From Hetaerina americana (Eukaryota > Arthropoda > Insecta > Odonata > Calopterygidae), in NCBI GenBank assembly GCA_022747635.1, contig JAKTNV010000001.1, positions 25,314,490 through 25,378,489 on the forward strand: 64,000 bases of DNA. The letters are read 5' to 3'. Made by a program: the position numbers and the translations under genes. Of this stretch, positions 24,130 through 35,269 are shown piece by piece. Under the pieces are notes generated by a model, which worked only from the letters and a program-made list of their open reading frames with translations, did not search any database and was not told the DNA's origin. Positions within the stretch are counted from its first letter, which is position 1. Every line of letters starts with the position of its first letter.

Positions 24130-24880
24130 CCAGGAATAAAGCAACTTATCACAGTGTTCAACATACCATTGACAATCAAAATGCTCTGCATCCATCTTTC
24201 CTGTCTCCTTTGGATTTCTACCAACAATTCCATCCACAATTCCTTACAATTCCTTTGTTTTTTTCCTTTCTGTCCAGTTCACCTTTTCCATATTTCTTCA
24301 CACTCATCTACATCTACATAATACCCCGCAAGCCGCCGCAAGGGCGTGTGGCGGGGGGTGACTCACGTTATCTCAAAAGCTTCCAATAATCAACTTGTTT
24401 CGATGACCATGTTTCCGCCCCATACAAAACCACACAACCCATGTAAAAGTTTTAAAGAGCCTTTAAGTAACATCCTTACTCAAAATACCGATCATCAAAT
24501 CCCTCCTCCTCTTGAAAGCTTCATTGCCTAATGAAATACATCTCCTTATGCCCATTCTACTTTGACCATTTCGGTCCGAAACACTTGCGAGATGGGTAAA
24601 TTGTTCCACTTCCTCTAGTTTACTTATATTTTAATACTTAACTCAGCCATTTCTCTTTCTCCACAACCCCAATCACCTTTGTTTTTTTACATGTATCCTC
24701 ATCTCGTACCAATGGCACTGAATTTTCAATGCCATGCAACTCTTTGACTGACTGAAAAATGGCGCAAAAATTCGCGAAATGTCCAAAGGACGGAAACAAC
24801 ACGAGAAAATCAAATGCATACATTTTTTCATGGTAACGGGCATTCAACAACAATCACAGGTTTGAAAAATCTTTCATTTG
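24130..24880 (-). mobile_element. Degenerate LINE fragment interrupted by another repeat
   Basis: 24150-24300 and 24640-24780 align by eye with 39800-39980 and 40260-40390, respectively (GTTCAACATACC..., CATCTCGTACC, CACTGAATTTTCAATGC). A GC-rich repeat at 24305-24362 separates the parts. Confidence 0.7.
24305..24362 (+). repeat. Dispersed CTACATCTAC...GGCGGGG repeat
   Basis: CTACATCTACATAATACCCC, then GCAAGCCGCC, then GTGTGGCGGGGGGTG. The same block appears at 48868-48945 and, diverged, at 29693-29740 and 35931-35965 (plus), and at 37515-37560 and 45770-45815 (minus). Confidence 0.7.
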
Positions 24881-25984
24881 ACCCAACTGTTAAATTTCAC
24901 CCCAGCAAAATGCAGGTAAGAAAGTCAATGAAGAAATGAATGCGGAAAAAACCTTACTTCAGAGCTTCTTCATTCATTCGCGCGTGCTTGCGGAAATGTG
25001 ACAAGAAGAATTCGCGAATCTTTTAAAGGTGCTGACACAATTAGAAAAAAATCGATTCTTACTAATCTTCAATATGGTCGACACTCAAGTAATAAACTTT
25101 TCCGCACGGTCATTATGAAATCAACCTTTCCGAAAGCACTTCCCTTATGTCTGGTGGTTGATGATGACCACAACTTTCGGGAGTGAGAGCAATGGCCGAA
25201 ATGAGAACGAAATAAATTTCCAAACGATTACAAATGACACCCCGGGAAGCTTGATGACGTGAGTTTGGAATATCTCCACAGTAAATGGGACGTTGAATAT
25301 TTTATCCAGTCCCAACGGATAGAGTTAGGAAGGCACTTTGGGGGTGTGTAGACGTGTTCTACGGGTTTTGGGACCGCTCTGAAAATAAGAAGAAGAAAAA
25401 AATACCTGATTTCACTAAAGGGCTCGCTGTCCTCCTTCTTTACGCAATTTCCAAAATGGGTGGAGAGGTTAAAACCAAAGTGTGTCATGGAAAGGGAGTG
25501 GTGGCAGGAAGTTTGGTATCGTACGTACGTAAAGCCCCAAAATTCTACAACATAGACTCCGATGGAACGAGTTGATCTCGTAATCCAACACTTGATAGGA
25601 ACTAGAGCCATCTGAGCGGTGGGACGGCAATGATTTAACGATGAAAGATTTCACGTGAAGTAACAAGCCTATGACCTGTTTTTTTTTGTTTTTAGGCAGT
25701 TCGGACCTCATATTAGAATATGTACACAAGATTTACTGACAATTTTCACCAAATCGTCTCAATAGCTATGGAAACCATCAAATATGCCCACCCTCTTTGG
25801 AAATTTTCATAAATGCACCTTTCAAACTGGATTTTCTCATAATTTCTCACCATTCATTCTCAGAATTAATTCACTATTTGTGAGCTTTTTAAGGATCATT
25901 ACGATATCTCGTTACGATGATTGCGATATCTCGATTGAGATATATCGTACATTCAGGGATTTTGTTTTTAGCATCTAGGAATCA
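24881..25984. other. Intergenic, no features recognised
   Basis: AT-rich with a GATATCTCG-like cluster near 25900-25945. No convincing coding potential. Confidence 0.4.
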
Positions 25985-26217
25985 TCATCATAATCAGTAT
26001 TTCGATCTTAATATTGGTTTACTGCAGCACTGCATTCTTCTCTATTCAGTGTTGTCAATTCCATATTCCACCCCCTGATATCTTCTCTATTTTACGAGTT
26101 CAATTTCTCTCCTACCTACTCGTCTCTTGGTCTTCTTTTACGGAATATTCCGTTCAATTTTCCCTCCTATTATGTTTCTAACTAATCCATATTGCCCCTA
26201 ACTGTGTGCAATCAATC
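25985..26217 (-). repeat. Dispersed repeat, probably fragment of a second LINE family
   Basis: It shares an ordered series of blocks (TTGGTTTACTGCAGC, TTCTCTATTCAGTGTT, CTTGGTCTTC, CATGTTT/TATGTTTCTAACTAATCC) with 28145-28390. The orientation is a guess. Confidence 0.6.
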
Positions 26218-26227
26218 TAGTTCTTCT

Positions 26228-26435
26228 CTATTAAATGAAGAACACAGTGTTTTTCCAACGATATTTATTTTGGTACCAGTAGTTTCCACACTTAGGTGTC
26301 ATCATCAGGTAAAAGCGTTGAAACTAGCACTCGTAGTACCAAATCAAAAAAATACATGTAGTGGGAAAATACATTGTGTCCTTCATTTAATGAATATGAA
26401 CTTCCACAAAGTTGAGCCAGAAACCATCGAGTACA
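26228..26435 (-). mobile_element. Second copy of the small inverted-repeat element
   Basis: Flanked by the 10-bp duplication TAGTTCTTCT (26218-26227 and 26436-26445). Minus strand: TCAACTTTGTGGAAGTTCAT, then imperfect inverted arms ending at GGTAC, and a central hairpin CTGATGA, T, GACAC/GTGTG, GAAAC. The organisation matches 14291-14641, though the arms share little sequence, suggesting distinct subfamilies. Confidence 0.75.
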
Positions 26436-26571
26436 TAGTTCTTCTTTACTATAGAGTGCTCCCCAAATGGTCCTTAACTCTTTTATATACAGGATGAGTT
26501 CCAAAAGTAATGCAAATGAATTTCCCGCGCCGCTCCTATTGGTCGGAGTAGGATTGAACCTCATGGAGTAA

Positions 26572-26588
26572 GTGGGGGGGGGGGGGGG
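26572..26588. repeat. Poly-G tract
   Basis: An uninterrupted run of G. Similar tracts occur at about 43927-43939 (G) and 52204-52216 (C). Confidence 0.9.
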
Positions 26589-26699
26589 CGCATAGCAAGT
26601 AGAAGGAGGCGAGCCACTTTGGCCAAATACACATTGCCACGAAAGGCACTGTTCTTATCCTTTATGACGTTGTATGGTTCCTTTCCTACTGTCCTTCCC

Positions 26700-26780
26700 T
26701 TTTGTGTGTCATCTATTTCTCCTTTGGTGAGTGAAACAGCCCCCTGACGCCATCTCTTGGCCAAAGAATCGGGACACTTG
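26700..26780 (+). repeat. Dispersed repeat shared with 45110-45195
   Basis: CTATTTCTCCTTTGGTGAGT and CAGCCCCCTGACGCCATCTC are found almost unchanged on the minus strand near 45.15 kb, about 70 bp at high identity. Confidence 0.85.
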
Positions 26781-26859
26781 GTTGCATAAAACCCCGCAGA
26801 TTTCAGGGTGAATTACGTTTTCTCGATACACGGGGTGTGAAACTTACACATTAGGTTAT

Positions 26860-26901
26860 GGGGGCCGCGTTTCGGGGCCAGGAAGCGGCCCCTTCATCAG
26901 C
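26860..26901 (-). ncRNA. Hammerhead-like hairpin
   Basis: Minus strand: CTGATGA, A, GGGGCC...GGCCCC hairpin, GAAAC, then GCGGCCCC. Same layout as at 14.56 kb with a GC-only stem. No helix I partner is obvious, so it is probably a relic. Confidence 0.3.
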
Positions 26902-26929
26902 AAGACAAGAATGAATTGAAAGTGGACTG

Positions 26930-28140
26930 TTCTATTGCGGATGGTGTAGCGAGAGGAGGAAGGGAGGAAGAATACGTTAGAAGAGTATAAAGGCGTGGGA
27001 GAAAGGAGGGGGTAGGCTGCCATGTAATAGGCAGTGGCGGGATTTAATTTGTAAACGAGGAGTAATTACATAATTGATGATGTTCGGGTAAGCGGAGAGG
27101 ATGTAGTTAATGAAAATTGTTGAGTCCTGGCGTGTAGCATGACTTAAACAACCGGATTATATGTTATTCCGTATTTTTGAGCTGTTTACTCTAGGCAGCC
27201 GGAGGTTCAACGTTGAGGCTACGACCAAAAAAACCACTACTATCCCCAGATACAAATATCTTGCAGGTGACACTCTTAAATCGAAAAACAACAGGAAAGA
27301 GTTCTCATGCCGCCGCGTGAGCATTATTGTACTGAGAATTCTTTTCTAACGAGTAAGGGCACTTTTAAAAATATCATAAAAAACACCACTGATGATTAAA
27401 CCATGATATAAAATTACCTCAATGCAAGAAATGATGAATGAAAAGAAGAAAAGAGTTCGGGCATTTATTGCGAATGAAATAAAATTTGTATCAAAATATC
27501 TTTTTTTCCAACATTAGGGAAGAAGTTACTCATTACACTACTTCTAATCCTCGCCGAGCTGTATTCAAAGCGGAATATCTCTACTTGCGCATAGTTAAAT
27601 CAGATTCGGACTAAAGGAAACAAGATCTAAGAAAAAGATGGAAGTAGATCTGAGACCATGGGTAAGCAAGCGTGCGAATCATTGGAACACCTCGGCAGAT
27701 GGGACAAGGATCGCGGACAGTAGCCTTTCACCTTCCCGCATCCAGTGTAGATACCCTCCCGTGGATTGGCGTGCTTTGAATGCGATACATAAAACTCCAA
27801 CCATTATTCAGGTCACACCATTACGTGCTCACGAGAATCCTCTTCGTGTTTTGGCGAGCGAAATCGTGTGCTACGCTTGAAGAGCACATTCATACCGCCT
27901 GCTATATTATGGTTGATACATAATCCCATTGAAGTCAACTGGATGTTCACGAATCGTCAACTCCATCGTCACAAATCGAAAGCTCATTCTTTTAGTGATA
28001 TTTTTTCGCTCTTTTCCTTGTCTTGCTTATCTAAATCAAAATGTGAGCTTACCTTCGTACCATCTCCGTAATATCAGAAGAGAATACCATTGTATTGCGT
28101 CGTCGCGAAGAAGTACCCAGCCTTCAATATTTTTTTTAAA
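26930..28140. other. Intergenic, no features recognised
   Basis: Several short open frames (for example 27638-27880) show no recognised domain. Confidence 0.4.
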
Positions 28141-28144
28141 ACCA

Positions 28145-28390
28145 TCAATATTTCAATCTTAAAATTGGTTTACTGCAGCCCTCCATTATTCTCTATTCAG
28201 TGTTTATTCCCTCTTACCCCCAGATGGCTCCTCTGTTTTACGTCCTTAGTTTTTCTTATTTTTACATATGTCTTGGTCTTCCATTTCGGAAAATTTCATT
28301 CAGTTTTCCATTCTATCATGTTTTTAACTAATCCATTATGTCTCAAGGTGTTTCTAATCCATCTTGTTCTTCTATGTCACTCGAGAAATC
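28145..28390 (-). repeat. Dispersed repeat, second copy of the 26.0-kb family
   Basis: See the shared ordered blocks listed for 25985-26217; identity is roughly three quarters by eye. Open frames across it are not coding. Confidence 0.6.
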
Positions 28391-29690
28391 CTGTATGAAT
28401 AACCTGAAAAAAGGTAATGTTATAACCTCGACCATATTTGCCTTGAATAACATTGGACGGTTGAATCTCCAGCTAAGTAAGCTCTCGTGCATAACCTTAC
28501 GCGAAAAGTTCTTGGAAATATTGATTGAATTGCATTACCCATTCAGAATGACGTTTGGGCAACATACGAGAAGCAATGTTCAACTGTTAAAACGGTACTG
28601 CATGATGGTTTTTTTCGATTCTTTTTAAATCGTTTCCTTGTTTCTTTTAATAAGGATACCGCTAAAATAAATTATTCATCGATTGTATTCCTGGTGTGCT
28701 ATCCCGCAATTTGCATGTAAACGCGAACTTTATATACCTCCAAACTTTCATTTTCGCGAAATTTTCATTCCCCCAAAGAAGTTTTATATCATTTGCAGCG
28801 GATTAATTATACTTGCAATACACGAAGTATGTAAAAAAATTGTAAATGGTGTTGATTTCTCGCATATTCATCCATTTTTTTGTAGTGGCATGAGTAATTA
28901 TTCTCGTTTAGTATTCATTGACCCAGCGAAAACCACATCAAAAGTGTGACTAGAGTTTTTGGAGTGGCATCGCTTGAAACCCTTGTCTACATTCAAAAAG
29001 CCCTTGTGGATTTTGCCTTGTCAAAGTTTCATTATACCGTGTAAAAGGGACCAAAGCACGAAATATATTGACATTCGTTGCATTCATCACACTTCAATGC
29101 CAACAGCCAAGTTAAGAGGTTTGTCGAATGCAAAAAGAATCAAGGGTGTGTAATTAAAGAAAGTGCCCAAGTTCATTGGCTTTTTTGCCCTTGAACGGAG
29201 AGAATAGTCCTCGCCTATTCCTTTCGCTGGTGACAGTTGAAGAGCAGTCGAAGTCACGCAATCAAATATTATGATATAATAATAATACCACAGGCCAGTA
29301 AATGATGCAATCGTCTCACCGCAAACACGACTTTATCCTCATTATGGAGGGTTTTGAAATGCTCGCCCCATATCGATCAAGGAGTGAAATACACTTCGAA
29401 AATCGGCACCCAGGTTATTAAAAACAGGTAACATTTGCTGAATAAGTTCAAATTGATGTAAAAGGATTGGAATTTTCGGTACACACTATTTGTTGTGCAC
29501 CTTAAAGATTTTATGTGAAAATGATCTCAATTTTTTTTATAGCAAAAAGGCCTTGAGTTTTGGTTTTACCGCACAAGTCGTTACTGATGAAGCAAGCCGT
29601 GATTAATTTTTCGACGTCGTCAACGAATATTCGAATTGAAGATCTCGCGGTTTCCTTTCAATATATATTTAGCTTATGTAGACATGCATA
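28391..29690. other. Intergenic, no features recognised
   Basis: AT-rich, short open frames only. Confidence 0.4.
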
Positions 29691-29735
29691 CATGGTACCC
29701 TGCAAGCAACCGCTAGGGTGTGCGGCAGGGGTTGA

Positions 29736-30780
29736 TGACACAACAGACTACTTTTTTAACAAAAACCTTTGTGTAAAAAACGAAATTAGGAGCAAGGAGG
29801 CATTCCGAATGTTGACTGTGGCATATGGAGAAGCTACCTTGGACCGGAGCCACGATTATCGGTGGTACAAAATGTTCTCAGGGGGCCGAGAAGATGTGAA
29901 CGACGAAGAGCGTGTCGGACGCCCGAGCACGTCAACAACAGACGAAAACATTGATGTAGTGAAGAAAAAAGTATTGGCCAATCGTCGAATCACGGTTAGA
30001 GAAGTTGCTGAGGACCTAAATATATCGATTGGCTCGTGCCATTCGATTTTTACCGATGATTTTTTGCATGACACGGGTCGCCGCGAAATTCGTGTAAAAA
30101 TTGCTCAATTTCGACCAAAAACAGCAACGCATTAACATTGCTAATGAGGTGTTGAACTCTGTCCCCGACAACCCAAATTTGCTCCAGAGGGACGAATCAT
30201 GGGTTTATGGTTATAACGTAGAAACTAAAGCTCAATCATCCCAATGGAATCTGCAGCACGAGCCAAGACCGAAAAAAGGCGCAAAGTTCGGTCGGATGTG
30301 AAACTTTTGCTTTTATTCGATTTCAGGAGCGTGGTGCATCATGAGTTCTTGCCACAGGGTAAATAAGGAATATTACCTGCAAGTTATGCGCAATTTGCGC
30401 GAAGCCATCCGCCACAAACGCCCGGATTTGTGGAAAAACAAAAATCGGCGTTTGCACCATGACAACGCCCCTGATCACACATCGTTGCTTGATTGCGAAT
30501 TTTTGTCCAAAAACAACACACCAATGATTCCGCAGCCACCCTATTCCCCAGACCTGGCCCCCAGTGACCTTTTCTTGTTCCCGAAACTGAAGAGGCCCAT
30601 GAAAGGACGACGCTACGCTATGATTGACCAGATAAAGGCTGCATCGAAGGAGGAGCTGAACAAGATCACAAAAAATGATTTTTTGAAGTACTTCGAGGAT
30701 TGAGAAAAACGTTGGCACAAGTATATAGTATCTAATGGGGATTACGTTGAAGGGGGAAAAATAGATATTCATGAATAAAT
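29736..30780 (+). pseudogene. Broken mariner transposase
   Basis: Three plus-strand frames in succession carry transposase pieces. 29736-30135 has RWYKMFSGGREDVNDEERV and RRITVREVAEDLNISIG, the helix-turn-helix region. 30101-30301 has DESWVYGYN (first catalytic Asp) and EPRPKKG. 30341-30703 has HHDNAPDH and YSPDLAPSDLFLF (second and third Asp). The breaks include a stop in the linker and frameshifts near 30100 and 30300-30340. Terminal repeats were not identified. It is a different mariner lineage from the copies at 31.4 and 54.1 kb. Confidence 0.88.
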
Positions 30781-30821
30781 TAATAAATTTTGAAAAAAAC
30801 ACTATATATATATATATTTTT

Positions 30822-31425
30822 GTAAGGTAATCTACCGGTTAAGGTAGGTTTTTGGATAGACACAACTTACTACCAAACAGATATTTTATTACTCCTAACA
30901 AAACACAAAATCCATCATCCTACTCTATATCAGGTCCCTCTTCATCTCTGAGTACTTTCTTCCTCCCTTCATCCCGTCCAACATCCCTATTCTGTTCCTT
31001 CCCTTTCCTCTTTTGCCCAACATTCTCCCCTCTATTACAGTCTTCAACATCCCACTGCCGGTCAACACCCCCTTCATCCACTTTTCCTGCCTCCATAGGA
31101 TTGCTCCCAACAAACCCCTCTCTTCACCCACCATACCAAGTACTTCCTCATTTGTTTTCTTCTCTGTCCATTTCACCTTCTCCATTCTTCTCCACACCCA
31201 CATTTCAAAAGCCTCCAGTTTACGTCTACCCTCCTGCTTCAATGACCACGTTTCCGCACCGTACATAGCTACGCTCCATATCAAAGTTTTTACGAGTCTT
31301 TTCTTAACATCCTTACTCAAGGTCCCCGTCATCAACTCCCTCCTCCTTGTGAAAGCCTCTTTGCCTAGCGCAATTCTTCTCCTTACGTCCCTACTACTTT
31401 GACCCTGTTGGTCCAAAACCAAAAT
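30822..31425 (-). mobile_element. LINE 3' end: RT C-terminal region plus 3' UTR
   Basis: The minus-strand frame 31422-30925 encodes a 165-residue tail with MYGAETWSLKQEGRRKLEAF, WVWRRMEKVKWTEKKTNEE and VIEGRMLGKRGKG, typical of the C terminus of many arthropod non-LTR retrotransposon proteins. The 3' end on the plus strand is GTAATCTACCGGTTAAGGTA (about 30827), shared with 40893 and 49044, followed outward by a TA-rich tail. It is 5'-truncated and directly abuts mariner sequence at about 31430. Confidence 0.88.
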
Positions 31426-31432
31426 TGTCCAA

Positions 31433-32559
31433 AAATGGATTTAAATTTGCAACAACGAACTTGTATTAAATTTTGTGTAAAAAACGGATTTAGTGGCGCA
31501 CGGACGTTGGAAATGTTGGAAAAGTGTTTCGGCAACGATTCTCTAAAAAAAACGGTCGTTTACCAGTGGCACGAGCGGTTCAGAAGTGGTCGTGAGTCAA
31601 TCGAAGATGATGAACGCAGTGGCAGACCATCGACATCGAAAGTCGGTGAAAAAATTGATAAAGTAAAAGAAATGTTGGTCAATAACCGCAAATTAACCAT
31701 CAGAGAAATAGCGGAGGACTTGAACATTGCCTATGGATCCGCCCAAGACATTGTGGTTAATGATTTGGGTTTCCGTCGTGTAACAGCAAAGTTGGTGCCG
31801 AAAGACCTCAATTTCATGCAAAAAAGAGACCGTGTTGACGTTGCAAAAGACATGATTTGCGAGGCTGAATCCGATCCCACATTCATCAAAAGGATCATTA
31901 CTGGAGACGAGACGTGGGTTTATGAGTACGACACGCAATCCAGACATCAGGCAAGCGAATGGCGTTCACCAAATGAGCCGAGACCAAAAAAACCACGTCG
32001 TTTTCAGTCAAAAAAGAAGGCAATGCTGACGGTTTTCATGGATTACAACGGTGTAGTGCATCATGAATTTTTGCCAGAAGGCCAGACAGTAAACAAAGAG
32101 TATTATTTGGGCGTTATGAGACGTTTGCGTGAAGCAATTCGCCGAAAGAGACCAGAAATGTGGGCAGAAAACTCGTGGATTTTGCACCATGATAACGCAC
32201 CGTCGCACAGTGCTATCATTATTCGTAATTTTTTGACGAAAAATGCAACAAATACCATCCAACAGCCACCGAATTCACCTGATTTGGCTCCCTGTGACTT
32301 CTTTCTGTTCAATCGAGTTAAAAAACCATTACGGGGAACGCGTTTTAGCAGCCGAGAGGAAGTAATGGAAAAATCGCAGGAAGCACTGATGGACATACCG
32401 AAATCCGACCGTAACTTTTGCAAATGTCAAGTTATGACACTAAGATTTAAAGGGAATATCAACAACAGATGTACCAATTTAACAAAAAAAACAGAACTCA
32501 AATCGGAACGATGGGAGCGCCACACGGTGGTTATTCCGGGAACTTTTTGATCAAGGTAG
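31433..32559 (+). mobile_element. Rearranged mariner: transposase followed by an inverted copy of its own 5' end
   Basis: From 31433 to about 32408 it matches 54080-55045 nearly base for base. It then continues (about 32409-32559) as the reverse complement of 53878-54029, the 5' UTR and terminal repeat of the other copy, ending GATCAAGGTAG beside a TA (32560-32561). No 5' terminal repeat precedes the gene; instead LINE sequence ends immediately upstream. Confidence 0.92.
31435..32550 (+). CDS. Mariner transposase with replaced C terminus
   Basis: 371 residues from the ATG that matches the start of the other copy. An upstream in-frame ATG at 31399 lies in LINE sequence. The N-terminal helix-turn-helix pair includes KKTVVYQWHERFRSGRESIE and RKLTIREIAEDLNIAYGSA. 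The linker KLVPKDL corresponds to the mariner WVPHEL motif. The catalytic triad is D158 (TGDETWVYEY), D253 (HHDNAPSH) and D288 (LAPCDFFLF), with 34 residues between the last two (DD34D). After residue 323 the normal last 31 residues are replaced by 48 residues read from the inverted 5' UTR. It also lacks a second proper terminal repeat, so it is probably immobile. Confidence 0.93.
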   Translation: MDLNLQQRTCIKFCVKNGFSGARTLEMLEKCFGNDSLKKTVVYQWHERFRSGRESIEDDERSGRPSTSKVGEKIDKVKEMLVNNRKLTIREIAEDLNIAYGSAQDIVVNDLGFRRVTAKLVPKDLNFMQKRDRVDVAKDMICEAESDPTFIKRIITGDETWVYEYDTQSRHQASEWRSPNEPRPKKPRRFQSKKKAMLTVFMDYNGVVHHEFLPEGQTVNKEYYLGVMRRLREAIRRKRPEMWAENSWILHHDNAPSHSAIIIRNFLTKNATNTIQQPPNSPDLAPCDFFLFNRVKKPLRGTRFSSREEVMEKSQEALMDIPKSDRNFCKCQVMTLRFKGNINNRCTNLTKKTELKSERWERHTVVIPGTF

Positions 32560-32664
32560 TAGAATACTCTCCGGCGACGCACAAATATATAAAAACACAG
32601 GTACAGATTTTTAAAACAAAAAACTACGTATGTGACTGTCCTTTCTTTATGTTTCTATGTTTTA

Positions 32665-32825
32665 AATATCTTTCACACATTAGGGTATGGGGGCTATTGG
32701 CTTTCCCTGTGCCGGGTATCGTTTCTCAGGAGGATCTGGTACCCAAAAATTCACACAGATTGTGTTTCGGCGAAGATGGTGGTGCCCAGAGAGGCTTGCC
32801 CGGGAATTGAGCTCAGGCCCTCCCC
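32665..32825 (-). mobile_element. SINE family 2 copy
   Basis: Blocks TTTCCCTGTGCCGGGTATCG, TTCTCAGGAGGATCTGGTAC and GGTGCCCAGAGAGGCTTGCC on the plus strand correspond to the reverse of the family consensus. Confidence 0.75.
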
Positions 32826-32829
32826 GAGT

Positions 32830-33544
<715 letters not shown>

Positions 33545-33879
33545 TCTAACACCCCCCACAACACGTCCTTGTTTTGGCTTGCGACTTATAATTTAGATTT
33601 CGGTGAACGTTCTTGTGATTCTGCGGGCGAAAGTAGTCAACAAAGACGCTAAAACTAGATCGCAACAGCACATAGACTCGTGGTGTAACAAGTAACCGTC
33701 ATATCCCCTCGAAAATACTCCAATTCGCGGGACTGCTGGCGTTTGAACCTGGACCGAGCAGTCTTACAAACGCGAAGGGAAATTGCGTGAATTGCCAATG
33801 CTTGGAGAACGCAGGACGCGCTTAAAGATGAAGGCACTTCAATAGTGTGTGCCGAATACTGATGGCACGGAGAGGTAAA

Positions 33880-34270
33880 CACTAGCTTTGTGGCGTTCGT
33901 GTTTTTTTTGGGGTGCTTTTGCGTGTGACGCCCGATGACGTCGAGAGCGACCGCGACAATTGGCCGCGCGCTGACGCAACAATTGTGGGAACAGGCGTGA
34001 GCGTTTCGTCGGAATTCGCCCTCAAAAGGTTCCGGCGGATGACTAGAAAGGGCCTGGGCGAAGAAGAGGGTGTGCATGCTGGACTCATTACGATCGTCCG
34101 TCGGAAAGCTGTGACGACGTCATCCGCACGCAAACATTGTTTTTGCTCCTTTCTCTCCTTCTTTCCGTTCGCATCTCGCAGGTCGGACTGTCGGCGTTGG
34201 CGGCAAGGTCACGACCTTCTTCCGGGCCCTCTAGCCCGAGTTACCGCACGTTGTTGACATCCAGATTGAT
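33880..34270. other. GC- and CpG-rich island
   Basis: Richer in CpG than its surroundings, with CRE-like GACGTC/GACGTCAT sites near 33938 and 34114. A good splice-acceptor-like tract (TTTCTCTCCTTCTTTCC...CGCAG, ending near 34181) is followed by an open Ser/Pro-rich frame that runs into a LINE remnant. It could be a promoter or a lost exon; I have no homology to support a gene. Confidence 0.3.
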
Positions 34271-34289
34271 TCCACGGGCTAGAATGGAA

Positions 34290-34470
34290 TGTTCTACGTT
34301 CTGGTTTGGTCATGTCGAGGCATTGGATGGCGAGTTGATTCACCTAACAGACGAATCAGAAAATGCTTGAATGATTTGATAGATGAACTAGGCTGACCGA
34401 GAAAATCATGGTTGAATATGGTCGAAGACACTCAAAAAGGTATGTTGGAAGTCTCAGCAACAAGAAATCA
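34290..34470 (+). mobile_element. LINE C-terminal remnant
   Basis: Translates in part as FWFGHVEALDGELIHLTDES and, after a frameshift, PRKSWLNMVEDTQKG, the R-WFGHV...RPR..W tail of a LINE protein. Confidence 0.6.
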
Positions 34471-34479
34471 AGTATTACG

Positions 34480-34620
34480 TGGGCGGAGGGGGAACAAATC
34501 CGAAAAATCACATTGTTTGGGTGAAGCTGAGAGTGCCTAGGGGTTTCTTCGGCAATCAAACCCTGGTCCTATGGTTGGTACCCTTGCGCACAACCTGCTG
34601 GGCAACCATGTTCCCAAGGA
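34480..34620 (-). mobile_element. SINE family 2 fragment
   Basis: TCACATTGTTTGGGTGAAGC and GAGAGTGCC followed by a box B remnant match the family on the minus strand. Confidence 0.6.
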
Positions 34621-34860
34621 TGCAGTAGTATGGAAGAAGTCATATGAATAGGGTATATAATCAGGATTTACTAAAGATGAGCCTTTTTTTGTTTTGACTT
34701 TAGCTACCCCAGGATAACCTGCTGCTAAGTAAACCACTCCACTATCCAAAACGATGTCGATCGGACTTCCACCGACCGCTTCCCCTTGACCGAAACGACT
34801 GAGGATCGCCGGCGTACATCTTAAGCGGATACGCCCCAATTTGGCCCATTCTATAAATAA

Positions 34861-34865
<5 letters not shown>

Positions 34866-34912
<47 letters not shown>
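34866..34912. repeat. (TA)n array
   Basis: About 47 bp of TA directly adjoining the 3' end of a SINE family 1 copy. Confidence 0.97.
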
Positions 34913-34914
<2 letters not shown>

Positions 34915-34925
34915 CGGATTCGAGT

Positions 34926-35262
34926 GGTAGTTATTTGGGGAGGCGACCGGCACCTGAAGTCGTTTGCGCCATTAGAGGTAAGTGGGCATTTTCGTAGAGG
35001 TATATTCTGGAGGGAATGGGGGAAAAATGGATGGAAAGATAAACCCGGCGTCGATATTAAACTACTCTCTACAGAGTAAAAGGCTCCAAAGGGTCATGCA
35101 ATTTCAACGTCCCATCCGACGGACGGTGTTATCCACTAGAAGTGTTCTCTCCATGTAGTGATCGGGATATCACTGAAAAATAATCTGCCACCACCGGAAT
35201 TCAAACCCTGACCCTTAAGGTGTGATGTCAGTGCACTAACCACCACACCAACTCGATCCCCA
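34926..35262 (-). mobile_element. SINE family 1 copy
   Basis: On the minus strand it runs from GGGGATCGAGTTGGTGTGG (box A region) through the body with CGTCCGTCGGATGGGACGTTG and ends at ACTACCA near 34926. The tail end is next to the (TA)n array. Confidence 0.88.
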
Positions 35263-35269
35263 CGTATTT

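Noticed and set aside
30852..31402. Plus-strand frames of 129-138 residues rich in Ser, Pro and Phe
   Set aside because: Antisense of the LINE protein tail; the same shadow appears at 39.8, 49.2 and 53.2 kb.
34137..34370. Candidate spliced exon after the acceptor-like tract
   Set aside because: The second half of the frame reads as a LINE C-terminal remnant (WFGHVE...), so the open frame is not evidence of a host exon.
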